A DNA stretch of 64,000 nucleotides, taken from the NCBI GenBank assembly GCA_032433765.1, contig JAVIAB010000051.1:83529973-83593972 (forward strand), in the 5' to 3' direction. Source of the stretch: Megaustenia siamemsis (lineage: Eukaryota; Mollusca; Gastropoda; Stylommatophora; Ariophantidae). A program made the position numbers and the translations under genes. The notes under the pieces are model-generated. The model saw only the letters and a list, made by a program, of their open reading frames with translations, did no database searches and was not told the origin of the DNA. Below are positions 1 to 11,663 of the stretch, piece by piece (within the stretch, counting starts at the first letter, position 1; each line of letters opens with the position of its first letter).

Positions 1-224
1 GTTTTTTTTCTTCTTCTTTCTTTTTACGGGGTGCGCTTCTCTATTATTCTTAAATATATGTATGAGAGTCTTATATCAGTCTGTGTGTCAGACGTATGTG
101 CTTTGTCTGAATGTTTGTCAATAAACTGCAGAGTTAGTAAAGTGCATGCGGTACTTCTTCGTTCACCCCATTATTACTTCTCTTCATCGTCCACTCTTTA
201 AAAAGGCATTAATTGGTATCTTAG

Positions 225-500
225 ATGTATTGCGTCGTTATTTTACGACAGGTTAGGATATCTCCGCCTTTCGGCCCACAACATCCGATTTCAGCACTGT
301 ATTTTATTTTTTTTTATATCGGTTTGCCTTCCCTGCTCAATTCCAATTTGCATGCTAGTCTGGTTTGTCTGTTTCCGAAGGCACCTTCATGAGGTGGTGG
401 GTGAATTAATTATGTTGCTCGCCGATCTTGGTACATGCAGTCAGCTATGAGTCACTGTGCGCTCTCAGTCCAGGTGCAGGTTGCCGTCTTCGCAAGCAGT
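225..500 (-). repeat. Diverged copy of repeat R3
   Basis: This stretch aligns by eye, with many mismatches, to the R3 copies at 4016-4379 and 52870-53215. Shared blocks in order are a 'tctccgcctttcggcc' block, 'acatccgatttcagca', a 'tagtctggtttgtctgttt' block and 'ggcaccttcatgaggtgg'. The strand is relative to the 4016 copy, whose (GCAA)n tail I take as 3'. Old and truncated; no TSD seen. Confidence 0.45.
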
Positions 501-858
501 TCTAATATTTTCTTGAACCAGAAAGGCACGTACAGCAACTGCATTATTATTTTGTGCAATAAACCTAAACCACATGGTTGCGAACTCTGATAACATTGTT
601 ACTATGATGACGTATGTATCAGTAAATATGAATTTTACATTGAAAATTATTAATGAAATTACCAGCCTAGGAAATGAAATGTTACCGTTAGATCCTGGTA
701 TTGCATATATATATATCGCATGTGGCAGTATTTGGTATTTAGTAAAAATAGAGTTGATTGTCGTAATAGTATGGTAGTATTTACCAAGAGTAAGGTATTA
801 CCGCATTAAGGCATTGTGATACACCCTACTCTTTTTAAATACTGGGCTCACTCAATAA

Positions 859-1121
859 CGGGAGCAGCGATAGCTCAGTGGTTAATGAACTGGACAACAA
901 AGGACAAGAGGTAGGGTTCGATCCCAATCGACGGCTTCCGGTTCATCCAGCCTTTAATGGGTACCGGATTTTTTTAAATAGAAAAGTAAAGCGCCACGGA
1001 CGTAATACCGACCACGTTACCCCAAAAATCATCGCCGAGGGTCTGTACAATTTATGGTCACTAACCTCATATTTCCTATAGGCCACTTGGCGTGACGGGT
1101 GTACTTTACTTTACTTACTTT
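859..1121 (+). mobile_element. SINE-A, full-length tRNA-derived SINE with 11-bp TSD
   Basis: A tRNA-like head starts with ggagcagcgatagctcag. It holds an A box TAGCTCAGTGG (871-881) and a B box GGTTCGATCCC (915-925), an internal RNA polymerase III promoter. A unique body follows, then a 3' hairpin (gccacttggc) and a CTTTA-rich tail. The 11-bp sequence tcactcaataa flanks it at 848-858 and 1122-1132, a target-site duplication that fixes both ends. Mobilisation would need a LINE reverse transcriptase in trans. It is the reference copy for the other SINE-A entries. Confidence 0.9.
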
Positions 1122-1234
1122 TCACTCAATAATGGTCACTTGAATGAGCAACACAATAATAAAAAGTAAATTAAGATTCCCTCCCCTGCCTTGCTATGTG
1201 TTTAGGTATTGTCGTGTTATGGTACTTTTTTTTC

Positions 1235-1385
1235 TACGATCACAGCACATTTTTAGGTCATGAGGTCAGTATCACGCCAGGCCGCATTTACTTATCTGGT
1301 AAGCATTTTAGAGGCTGGGTGACCCCCGAAGCCTTGAAGGAAAATCCGCCACTCCTGGTAACTGAACAAGGACCTCATGTATATT
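1235..1385 (-). repeat. SINE-like fragment related to SINE-A tail
   Basis: The blocks 'ggtcagtatcacgccaggcc' and 'aggctgggtga' resemble the middle of minus-strand SINE-A copies ('ggtcggtattacgcccgtgcc' and 'aaggctgggtgaacc'). A similar divergent copy lies at 46770-46975. No tRNA boxes are intact here. A poly-C run (1449-1462) follows. Confidence 0.4.
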
Positions 1386-1462
1386 TCTTCATGATGTCAG
1401 TCCATTTTATTTTTTGTCTACCGCTGCCTCGTTTACTTTGTATATTCCCCCCCCCCCCCCCC

Positions 1463-2750
1463 AAGATGACTTTCAGCAGATTGTCATGCCTCTTCATCTG
1501 TAAAATAAAATGCCACTTTTGTCTTTCTCAGATTGTATTAGATTGCTATTTTCACATTTCCAGCTGCTTGAAAACTTCATTATCTGTTCCAGTCTCTGTC
1601 CACCTAATTCTACCCATGCTTCTATAAATCGATAGTTCAATAGTCGCAGTGCTTCTTCGAGAAGAAATCAAAGTATATACGATGTAATAATAAATAAACA
1701 ATGCACACACGTTTGTAAGTTCATTCATTAGGTGCCGTCTCCACATCGAAGTTTGGCTACCATGGAGCACCATTTTACTCTGCCTCCTGTCTGGATGCTG
1801 TACGCTGTCATACGTTCACCTTTCCAACATTTGATGTCATCAGTCCACTTCCGTCCGCTTCGTCAATCTTGTACCTTTCTTTCCATGATCACTTTTAGAA
1901 GTGTATTATGTCTCTTCATATAAGTATATGTAGTAAGTTTATAAATAATAATAATTATTATTCACCCCAATTTGTACCGTTGGAGATGACAAGGATAAAA
2001 CTACCACCCACTACTCTTATGAGAGACAGACATTGATATTTGATGCTATTCTAGATTTTCTTAAACATATCTTGGTACCAGTATCAGTATATAGAGCTGG
2101 AAATTAACCCAGCTCAAGAAAATAGATTAATTGCCTTTAAAAATACACGCCATCAAGGACTCTCACACATAACTTGCAGCGACTTTACATCAAATGAAAC
2201 TATGAGAGAAGAAACCAAACACGATGTATCAAGTAATTTACGACATAAACGACGATAGCACATTGATCATGTACCCAGAATGGCCGAAAGAAGACTTCCA
2301 CGACTGGCCTTCTTGTGAACACCTGGTTGCAAAATCAAACAAGGAGATTAAAAAATATATAAAAATAGCAATTAAAAGAGGGTTGACCTATGGACTTAAG
2401 AATAAAACAAGACCTAACTATGAAAAGTAACACATGGAAAGTTATGATTTATGTCTTCGACCCGAGAGGTAGTCTTCCTTAAGCCTTGCGTTCTTCACCA
2501 TTTATATAGTTTTTGGATGTTATGGAATCATAAAACATTCTTTTCCACATGGCTAAATACTTTATTTCATATCTATATATGTAGTTCAAGCTTGGTTCTT
2601 TATCGATTTTTTACATGTGTTCTGATTTTTTATTTGTGTCCCTTCTGGTCAATAGTGCACCTCGGTTGCTCTCAACTGTGACTAACTTTCGCATCTGACT
2701 TTCGATAGTGAAATATTTAGCACTGACATAACATAATGCATGTAAGCACA
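1463..2750. other. No recognisable feature
   Basis: AT-rich sequence without a family I recognise. Short open frames (for example 2224-2430) have no motif or coding signature and are probably chance. Confidence 0.4.
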
Positions 2751-3042
2751 CTTTTATATAATATGTTTCTTTTTGCTGCTGGACGGTGTTTTGTAATGTC
2801 AGACATTGTCCAGCTGTCTCAATAATGTTTCCCTTTTACTGATTATCTTTTATATAATATGTTTCTTTTTGCTGCTGGACGGTGTTTTGTAATGTCAGAC
2901 ATTGTCCAGCTGTCTCAATAATGTTTCCCTTTTACTGATTATCTTTTATATAATATGTTTCTTTTTGCTGCTGGACGGTGTTTTGTAATGTCAGACATTG
3001 TCCAGCTGTCTCAATAATGTTTCCCTTTTACTGGTTATCTTT
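2751..3042. repeat. 96-bp tandem triplication
   Basis: Three nearly identical units start at 2751, 2847 and 2943. Each contains 'gctgctggacggtgttttg' and 'cattgtccagctgtctc'. The array ends beside a minus-strand LINE tail (3055-3560), so the unit may derive from that element's 3' flank. Confidence 0.9.
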
Positions 3043-3054
3043 TCTGATAATTTT

Positions 3055-3560
3055 GTTCCAAGTTCCTAAATACTCTGAACTTCGGTCGGAGCATAGAGCA
3101 CCCACAAGATTTGTCCATCTAATCTGGTCTGGAGCATGCATGGACAACTAGCTCTCGCCAGAACCTGCTGGTCTCTTTCATTTCATCATGTATGATTCGT
3201 CGCCATGTCCCCAATTGTCTACTGCTTATTTTTTTGGCAGGTGGTGTCCATGTTAATGTCCCCGCTAAGTGCTGGTACCCGGTTCGTTCCATTCGTAGAA
3301 CATGGCCAAGCCATTTCTAAAGTCGTCTTGTTACTTCTTGACTGATATTGTTAATGCCTGATCTTCAGGCGACGTCTTTGTTTCTGCTGTGTTGATCCCA
3401 ACGGTTGTTTATAATCTACTTAAGACAGCGACCTTCAAATGATCTAATTCGGCTCTTTAATCTTTTTAATCTTTTCGTTCAATCTACAAGTTTCTGCTGC
3501 ATATAGAAGTAAGGATTGCACATTTTACTTCTAAATTCTAAGCTTGGTGTAGACAAGGAG
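3055..3560 (-). mobile_element. LINE 3' fragment (RT C-terminal region)
   Basis: Minus-strand translation gives a decayed LINE C-terminus: WLGHVLRMERTGYQHLAGTL, then WTPPAKK, then GTWRRIIHDEMKETSRFW, broken by stops and frameshifts. The 'WxGHVxRM ... GRP/GT-WRR ... W' signature is typical of the region after the RT domain in RTE/CR1-like elements. There is no RT core, so it is 5' truncated. Confidence 0.75.
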
Positions 3561-3648
3561 ACTAGTTTATTCTGTGCTCAGTTATCTGTTTGCTTATATA
3601 TGTATATATAAACAAACAATAAACGACAATATATATATATTGTCGATG

Positions 3649-4567
3649 CTCAGATGTCGAAGACGAAGATGGCTGGGGCACGTCCAGCGAATGGAAGAAA
3701 AACGCATCTCCGAGCAAACACTATATGGTGAACTAATACACTGAAAAAGACAAATCGGCAGACCTCAACTACGATATAGAGATATTTGTAAATCATCTCT
3801 GAATGACTTCTACATCTGTGAAAATGACTGGAAACATCTGGCAAGTGATCGCACATCAAGGAGGGCATGTATAAGGAATTGTAGAATGACTTCTCCATCT
3901 GTGAAAATGATTGGAAACATCTGACAAGTGATCGAACATCATGGAGGGCATGTATAAGGAATGGTATAAAATCATTTGAGTCTGTGCTAAGGCAAAAAAA
4001 ACTTAGAATAGAAAACGGAGGCGAAGGCGCGCCTCCCAGCAACAGAGCTGGAAATTGTCGGCGATCCACAGCTGATGGCTTGCGCCAGGAACGGTGAACC
4101 AGAACCATCCAGACCCTGCTCCACCTCTCCGTGGTGCCTCTAGTAACAGACTAACCTGTCTAGTCTGGCCAAGCGAGTAGGGATCGAAGAGGGAAGACAA
4201 CCCGGTACTCAAAAATGCCATGCTGAAGTCGGATGTGTTAGGCCGAAAGGCGCAAATATCACAGTTATACTGTAAAACACAACACAACGCAGACACGCCT
4301 ACTTAACGTCCTTTTAAGGGCGGATGATGACGAGGTACACTCCTTAAGTCATCGGGAGAACGCAAGCAAGCAAGCAAGCAGAATAGAAAAGACTCATGAA
4401 AAAGTATAGAAAACCCTGTGGATCAGTGGGCCTGACTTGTTCATTCTGTGACCGCGTGTGTTTGTCAAACATTGATAGAAATAGCCACGAGAGAAGCTGT
4501 TCGACAAAAACAAAACCTCAAAAAAATGCACATAACCTCCACTAGACCGTCTAACAAGACGAAAAGG

Positions 4568-4575
<8 letters not shown>
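3649..4575 (+). mobile_element. LINE 3' fragment with terminal zinc finger, split by R3
   Basis: Plus-strand translation shows RRRWLGHVQRMEEKRISEQ at about 3657-3720. A segment of about 83 bp is then duplicated, each copy encoding a decayed DWKHLASDRTS-RRACIRN block. After the R3 insertion (4016-4379) the frame continues into a CxxC..H..C finger, TCSFCDRVCLSNIDRNSHER followed by SC, near 4438-4506. This finger closes the ORF in several invertebrate LINE families. An AT microsatellite follows. Stops and frameshifts make it a pseudogene; a second copy of the end lies at 53650-53960. Confidence 0.75.
4016..4379 (+). mobile_element. R3 SINE-like element with (GCAA)n tail and 11-bp TSD
   Basis: The element begins cggaggcgaaggcgcgcctc and ends in a (GCAA)n tail. 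It is bracketed by the 11-mer agaatagaaaa at 4005-4015 and 4380-4390, a target-site duplication inside a LINE. At 364 bp with no ORF it behaves like a short retroposon, yet I find no convincing pol III A or B box. Diverged relatives occur at 225, 29340, 44219, 45440, 45715, 52870 and 58690, making this one of the commoner families here. Confidence 0.8.

Positions 4576-4630
<55 letters not shown>
4570..4630. repeat. (AT)n microsatellite
   Basis: About 30 uninterrupted AT dinucleotides directly after the zinc-finger LINE tail. In the related copy at 53650-53960 the same position carries a GT tract, so the element's 3' end seems to seed simple repeats. Confidence 0.95.
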
Positions 4631-4632
<2 letters not shown>

Positions 4633-6245
4633 TCAAATTAGCATGATTTATAATTTGTCACTTCTGACATTAACTATGTCAAAGTTGACATAATAATTTA
4701 TCCTCTGTTGTTATTTCCATTCACATATACTCTCATATTGTTTGGTTCGGATATTTCTTGATTTCTGGTATTTTTCAGGCTTTCTTTTTTCTCCGCATAT
4801 TACTATGTAAAGACAGTGGGCTGCTGATATGGCACGCAAGCCTACATTACATATAACGGCACGTCAAGTGTACCACTTCCAATTTGACAGGGATTTATAA
4901 ACGTACTGACAAGTTTATTCACATCTATCACATATTTCTACTCTGACTGTAGACATTGCTTTAAATGATAGGGTCATATCATAGCAGGTCATTATTTTAA
5001 GCCAGCACCGTGTCTACATTGTATAGCCGCACTATTCTTCACGTGACGGACGTGTTTAAAATTCCAGTCCATCCTGGCGTGGATCACATTCCCGTTGTGT
5101 CTTTCTCACAATCACTTTAAGCCGAGGTATGTGATTGGATACAGCGTGATCTCAAGATAAAAGCTTGACCAACATATTGTCCTTTTTTACTGAAGATATG
5201 AAGATCACGTCTGGCGCCGTCTCTGTATTGAGGTTCTAACCAGAGGATTTTACACCGTATTTGCCTGACATTGCTGGTAAATCCTGCTATACTGTCATAG
5301 GGGAATTTGTGTACAGACAATTATTTTATAAATACGTCTGAGGTTTTGTCATCTCGTAGAAATAAATATTTGTGGAAAAAGTAAAATCATAAATTTGCTC
5401 ACCGCATCTATTTCAAATTAAATTATAGTGGCTGCAGCTGTTGATGTTATCAGTAAAACACCCGTCCTACAGCACATGTGTGTGTCCCGTCTTCTCTCTC
5501 GAATTGAGCAGTGGGCAGTGGGCTCTAAACTGCAGGAGGCTAAGGACGTAAAACCGAACTTTGAGATTGACCTTTAACCTGACAATACGCGATTTAAAAA
5601 ATCCGCCAATTTACACTATGTAAAATAGTTCCTTCAAATAAAGCCCTAAATTATCATAATTACATCATGATACATTAGTTATTACATTGTCAGTTCTGAA
5701 AAAAAGATCGCTTAGGTGCTAATTAACATCTCTTAAAGTTTAATTCCTGGTTTTTTTTTTATATATGAAGACGCAGCACAGTGAAGGTGTATTAGTTAAA
5801 TCTGGACTCTTGTCTGCCTATACTTCTACATTACGATAAAGATAAGAACAATTCATCTTATTAGTCGAACCACTGTTGTCATGGCAACCAGGGAGGTTTT
5901 TGCTGAAATGACCAACCTAGTTCTCATACACATTACAGATTTGATAGCTGTCGAGTTAAGTAGGTTTGATCTATCTATACACCCACGTCTATTTATGACT
6001 AACTGCTAAGACATTTATTTAATTTAGCTGGAATGTGACTGCGTTATATATTGTGATCAAATATTAGAGGAGCCGTGGCCTCCGTTGCCGCCTCTGTATA
6101 TCCGCCGCTACCTCGATCCATTTACAGCACTTTTAGCCTGTTACCTACGCTGCCATGTTGAGGTGGCTAGGGTCTTGATTAGCTATTGCGCGCTATTGAG
6201 CCACTGAACACTTTCAACCAGATGCTAATGGGTGTCTGGAGTCGT
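4631..6245. other. No recognisable feature
   Basis: Roughly 1.6 kb without an open frame, repeat family or motif that I can support. Confidence 0.4.
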
Positions 6246-6249
6246 CATT

Positions 6250-6590
6250 ATGTGACTATATAAGTTATAGTACAGAAGAGTTGACTTCACTATACAGAAC
6301 AATCTATTTGGCTTTGTAATATATAGCATAGAACAATCAATGTGACTATGTAAGTTATAGCACAGAACAATATATTGGACTATGTAAATTATAGCACATA
6401 ACAATCTATGTGACTATGTAAATTATAGCATAGAACAATCTATGTGACTATGTAAATTATAGCATAAAACAATCTATGTGACTATGTAAATTATAGCACA
6501 GAACAATCTATGTGACTATGTAAATTATAGCACAGAACAATCTATGTGACTATGTAAGTTATAGCACAGAACAACCATTGACTATATAAT
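6250..6590. repeat. 34-bp minisatellite
   Basis: About ten units of a 34-bp motif containing 'gtgactatgtaaattatag' and 'cacagaacaatcta'. The first units are diverged and irregular, and the central ones nearly identical. Confidence 0.9.
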
Positions 6591-7107
6591 TCCAGCACAT
6601 TTTTCTTTCTTTCCACCTTATAGAGATATCTGATATATATATATATACCAACTACAACAAAATAGTTGAATGTGATCAGCAGCTCTTCCCAAGGATCTTG
6701 TCTTACGAAGCTGTTTAAGTAGAAGCGTTTCTATTATGTCGTGAACTACATGGGCAGCAGTCTAGAATACGTGCTCTGCATTTTCTGTAAATGAAACATA
6801 AGATCATTATCTTCAGGTTCAAATTTCTGAGAGGCACTTCACTATTGTCTCCACAACAAAATCAACTGAATAGATTTTGTTTAACCTTGATCGCAGATGG
6901 TCTCAAGCTTACGATACATTTTGTGACAAATACTGCAATTCTTCTCCAAAGGGCTCATGTTGGTCAATATCGTTTATTTAAATAAACTAGACTGTCTAAT
7001 TTTTCCACAGTTTTGACCTTACAAATTAATCAGCTTTCTCGCTAGTAAAAAAAGTAAAAGTAAAGAGCCCCCGTCACGCCAAGTGGCGTACGGGGAATAT
7101 GGTGTTA

Positions 7108-9192
7108 TACCTTGTTTCATAACTCGCGCCCAACTTTTAAAATCTATAGCTTTTTAGCCGCTTGTTGTAAGTTGTTCAAAATTTGCATGTAAAGTTATAA
7201 TGAGTAGAACCCAACAGGGAATTAATTTCATTTTAAAAAAACATTTGGTTATTATTGTTGCTTATTTGACTTATATAAATTATATAACGACCCATTGATG
7301 TAGTCAAAACTTAATGTTTACAGTATTTTAAGTTAAAAATAGCGAGTAAAAATCCACACACGGTAAAATTGACGTGTTTGCACGCTTTCGCCGTGGTTTT
7401 TTTGACACAATTAGACACTTGAGAAATTGTGTGTTCTATTTCCGTTCATTCATAGGTGTAGACGTGGAACAATAACATTTATCATGAGTCTTAAAATGAA
7501 ATTCTGCAGTTTTCAAAACATCGCAATAAAAATGTATGACTATTTTTGCAAAGAGGCTAAACGAGGAAGATTATTTCATTCTTTAGAAAACCCTGAGAAT
7601 AGGACAAGACACATTTTGGATTTATCTAAACGGTCATTTAATCGCTGGATTCAAGCACGTGACCGTCAATGTTCAAATTATACAAAATCACAAGGAAGAG
7701 CAAAAATATTGGATAATTTCGACAGTGAACTTATTAGAAGTGAAATTCACAAAATGTTGGGTATGAATGAAACTGTTACAATAAGAAAATTAAAAATTTC
7801 GCTGAAAAAGAACAACAGTATTGAAATATCAAAGTCTACATTATGGAGGAATGTGAGAGCTGCAGGCTTTACATTCAGAAAGTATTCCAATGGACGAAAC
7901 ATCATTGTGAGAAGCCACATATAGTAGTCATGAGAAGCAAGTACTTACGTGAAGTAAAAGAGGTGCGCAAGCAAGGTTATGATATTGTGTACTTGGATGA
8001 AACATGGATCAATGCTCACCACACTAACCAAAGGGAATGGCAGTCATCAGATGGAAAGATTAAGAGATTAATACCTAGCAGCAAAGGACAGCGCTTGATA
8101 ATTGCTCATGCGGGTAGTCGACAACATGGACTAATACAGAATGCAGAGCTCATTTTTCTTTAAAAATCCATAGACACTCGGGATTATCACTCTGAGATGA
8201 ATGGTCACATATTTAGAAATTGAATTGAAAATAATGTTCTCCCATCACTAGATCGACCATCTTGCCTAATAATGGACAATACTGCGTACCACAACATTGT
8301 TGCACTTGAAGATAAAGTCCCGACGTCATCCAGTACAAAAGATGCAATTAAGATATGGCTCACAAAGGAGCACATACAATTTAATAACATGTACTTAAAA
8401 CCTGAATTACTATCTCTAGTAAAGCAAAAACAAAGGACAAAGATTTTTCAAATAGATAAGATTATCCAAGAGCACGGTCATATAAGTTTGAGGCTGCCAC
8501 CTTACCATGCTCATTTAAATCCAATAGAACTAATCTGGGCAAAATTAAAAGGACAAGTGGCAGATGAAAATACAACATTCAAAATATGCGATGTAAAGAC
8601 TCTTGCTAATCTCGCTTTATTAAATATAGACAAAGATTATTGGGCTAAATGTGAAGACCACGTCTTAAAACAGGAAGAGGAATATTGGAAAAATGATGGT
8701 TTGTGGAATGTTCAACCCCAAACAGTTATTAATCATTTAGACTCGTCTGATTCAGAATGAAAGTATATAGCCCCCACAATGATGGCCCCTATATTACCTT
8801 AAATTAGTTCAACAAACGGTCCTTTTCAGGACCACACAACTATGAAAATTGGACATACAGGTATACCTTGATATTATCGTCCGTCCTCGAACTGAGAAGA
8901 CAATAATTCTCCTGGTATTTCCCCTTTACGGCCACGCCTTTACTTAGTGAAAATTAATCATAGACCAGCAACTACGGTAATTTCTATTATTTAGGGGTTC
9001 ACAATTTACAATTTTGACAAACATCAAAGAAATTCGCCGCTTTAAGAAAACTGCAGCTGCAAGATATTTGTTAAATATACATTTAAAGGGTCTTTTGCAT
9101 TCTAATAACATTTGGAAAATTTCAACAGTGTTTAACAAACGATTACTGAGCAATAGCATTTTGAAGTTGGGCAAGTGATTTTAAACGAGCTA
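7108..9192 (+). mobile_element. Sailor-like IS630/Tc1/mariner transposon with TIRs and TA duplication
   Basis: The 2085-bp element begins taccttgtttcataactcgc and ends gattttaaacgagcta. The terminal 27 nt of each end pair imperfectly (about 19 matches) as inverted repeats sharing 'gcccaac'. TA is duplicated at 7106-7107 and 9193-9194. The empty site is known from other SINE-A copies, so the boundaries are exact. The interior encodes a decayed transposase (7484-8760). The 3' non-coding part is about 430 bp. Confidence 0.88.
7484..8760 (+). pseudogene. Sailor-like DDE transposase, disrupted
   Basis: This encoded the transposase that cuts and joins its element's ends. The N-terminal part (7484-7924) looks like paired helix-turn-helix DNA-binding sequence. 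The first catalytic Asp lies in VYLDETWIN, the second in IMDNTAYHN and the third, Glu, in LPPYHAHLNPIELIWAKLKG. I count 83 residues between the second Asp and the Glu, close to the DD82E spacing reported for Sailor and far from DD34E or DD34D. A frameshift near 7910-7925 and in-frame stops at 8161 and about 8222 inactivate it. The start was chosen at MSLKMKF, though an upstream in-frame ATG exists at 7427. Confidence 0.82.
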
Positions 9193-9635
9193 TAGTGACC
9201 ATACATTGTATAGACCTTCAGCACATGATTTTTTTGGTAATGTAGTCGGTATACGCCCGTGCCGCTTTACTTTCCCAGAAAAAAACCTGGTACCCATTTA
9301 ACGATGGGTGAACCCGCAAGCCGTCGGTTGGGATCGAACCCTACTTCTTGTCCTTTGTAGTCCAGTTCACTAACCACTGAGCTATCGCGGCTCCCCTTTC
9401 TCGTTAGTGGGTGATATTAATGACCTATGATATATCTAAGAACCATCTCGTTAGTACTTTGGATGAATCAAACAATATGCTTCGGAAACTTTCACCAAAG
9501 GAAAATAAATTACAGCATCATATGTTTCTACAAGAATTACTAGTCGTTTTAAAATATACCTCATTAATCCTAAAGATACTCAAAATGAACCACTTCTGAC
9601 ACACCTAAACAAAGAGTTATTATTCAAAACAGTTG

Positions 9636-10797
9636 AGATGATTATATAAACTATAATGTTGAGTTGCTGAGATGATTGTGTAAACTATAATATTGAGTTG
9701 CTGAGATGATTGTGTAAACTATATAATATTGAGTTGCTGAGATGATTGTGTAGACTATAATATTGAGTTGCTGTGATGATTGTATAAACTATAATGTTGA
9801 GTTGCTGAGATGATTGTATAAACTATAATGTTGAGTTCCTGAGATGATTGTATGAACTATAATATTGAGTTCCTGAGATGATTGTATAAATTATAATATT
9901 GAGTTGTTGAGATGATTATATAAACTATAATATTGAGTTCCTGAGATGATTGTATAAATTATAATATTGAGTTGTTGAGATGATTATATAAACTATAATG
10001 TTGAGTTGCTGAGATGATTATATAAACTATAATGTTGAGTTGCTGAGATGATTGTATAAACTATAATGTTGAGTTCATGAGATGATTGTGTAAACTATAA
10101 TATTGAGTTGCTGAGATGATTGTATAAACTATAATGTTGAGTTCCTGAGATGATTGTATGAACTATAATATTGAGTTCCTGAGATGATTGTATAAATTAT
10201 AATATTGAGTTGTTGAGATGATTATATAAACTATAATATTGAGTTCCTGAGATGATTGTATAAATTATAATATTGAGTTGTTGAGATGATTATATAAACT
10301 ATAATGTTGAGTTGCTGAGATGATTATATAAACTATAATGTTGAGTTGCTGAGATGATTGTATAAACTATAATGTTGAGTTCATGAGATGATTATATAAA
10401 TTATAATGTTGAGTTCCTGAGATGATTATATAAATTATAATATTGAGTTCCTGAGATGGTGGTATAGATTATAATGTTGAGTTGCTGAGATGAGTATATA
10501 AACTATAATGTTGAGTTGCGGAGATGATTGTATAAATTATAATATTGAGTTGCGAGATGATTGTATAATTTATAATATTAAGTTGCTGAGATGATTGTAT
10601 AATTTATAATATTAAGTTGCTGAGATGATTGTATAATTTATAATATTAAGTTGCTGAGATGATTGTATAATTTATAATATTGAGTTGCTGAGATGATTGT
10701 ATAATTTATAATATTAAGTTGCTGAGATGATTGTATAATTTATAATATTAAGTTGCTGAGATGATTGTATAATTTATAATATTGAGTTGCTGAGATG
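9636..10797. repeat. 34-bp minisatellite, about 34 copies, with 306-bp higher-order repeat
   Basis: The unit reads ttgagttgctgagatgattg then tataaactataatg, with variants at a few positions. A run of nine consecutive units starting at 9835 reappears unit for unit at 10141, an offset of 306 bp (9 x 34). The array therefore grew partly by duplicating blocks of units. The last copies (10560-10790) are a separate subtype with 'ataatttataatattaag'. Confidence 0.95.
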
Positions 10798-10960
10798 AAC
10801 TTACAAATTTACTGGACTAGCGGGACCAGAAATCTCTTTTAAACTCCATCCTTGTTGACGGATATGGTAACATGACAGGGTGGTAGGGCGCTGGGACAGA
10901 ACAAAGTCCTGGTCTTGTGAGATATAACCTGTGGTAGCCATAACGGTCATTATGGCTCAC

Positions 10961-11224
10961 CGGAAAACAACTAGGCTAACAGGGTTCTGTGGGGATGTTG
11001 TGGCAGGCCTAGCAAGCCAACAATGGATTAGTTATCGCCGGAAAACAACTAGGCTAACAGGGTTCTGTGGGGATGTTGTGGCAGGCCTAGCAAGCCAACA
11101 ATGGATTAGTTATCGCCGGAAAACAACTAGGCTAACAGGGTTCTGTGGGGATGTTGTGGCAGGCCTAGCAAGCCAACAATGGATTAGTTATCACCGGAAA
11201 ACAACTAGGCTAACAGGGTTGTGT
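10961..11224. repeat. 78-bp tandem repeat, open in one frame
   Basis: Units start at 10961, 11039, 11117 and 11195, the last incomplete. A further partial unit lies at 11956-12018. 78 bp is 26 codons, and one plus-strand frame stays open across all units, encoding RKTTRLTGFCGDVVAGLASQ and then QWISYR. I recognise no domain in this peptide. The frame may be a by-product of the period. Confidence 0.9.
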
Positions 11225-11400
11225 GGGGATGATAGAACAAAGAAGTATGTGTTAGCACTCGGAAATAATGACAGACAAACAACAACAGAAAAAAACAAAG
11301 AACAATATATGGTCCGAAGTGGGATCGAACCCGTACTCAGTGGCACCGCGCCTTGCCACAAGAAGCCGAACGCTTGGTACACTGCCACGCAGCCAACTAA
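11225..11400 (-). mobile_element. SINE-D, tRNA-derived, first copy
   Basis: Read on the minus strand it begins tggctgcgtggcagtgtacc (A-box-like) and carries a perfect B box in gggttcgatccc (about 11321-11332). The body ends near 11225 in 'acacatacttctttgttcta'. It differs from SINE-A in head and body. The copy at 11664-11832 arose from the local duplication. Confidence 0.7.
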
Positions 11401-11663
11401 AAAATTGGCTATTGTAAGCAGTGTCTTACACGAAGGCGTTCCCATGACTATAGCATAGGGTTACGACCACAGATCGGAAATAAATTGTATATCTGTACTT
11501 TCCTATTATTGCAAGTATCTCCCAGTAGGGCTGAATACTTGTGTTGCAGACAAACATTTATTGGACGAAACAGCACGAATAGTAGTTTCCAGTGGTTATA
11601 TACTGGATACAAATAATAATAAATAAATATTATTATATAGGGAACTTCCGAGGCGATAATAGG

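Larger units (their letters stand above)
7047..9395 (-). mobile_element. SINE-A interrupted by a Sailor-like transposon
   Basis: The SINE lies on the minus strand in two pieces, 7047-7107 (tail, hairpin cgccaagtggcg) and 9193-9395 (body and tRNA-like head). The head has a B box (reverse complement of gggatcgaaccc) and an A box (reverse of ccactgagcta). The outer 13-mer ctttctcg(c/t)tagt at 7034-7046 and 9396-9408 is the SINE's own target-site duplication. The split falls in 'ggtgttagtgacc' of uninterrupted copies, so the DNA transposon came second. Confidence 0.9.

Noticed and set aside
861..945. Functional tRNA gene
   Set aside because: A and B boxes are present, but the sequence continues as a repeated SINE with TSD and does not give a complete cloverleaf; the other tRNA-like heads are the same case.
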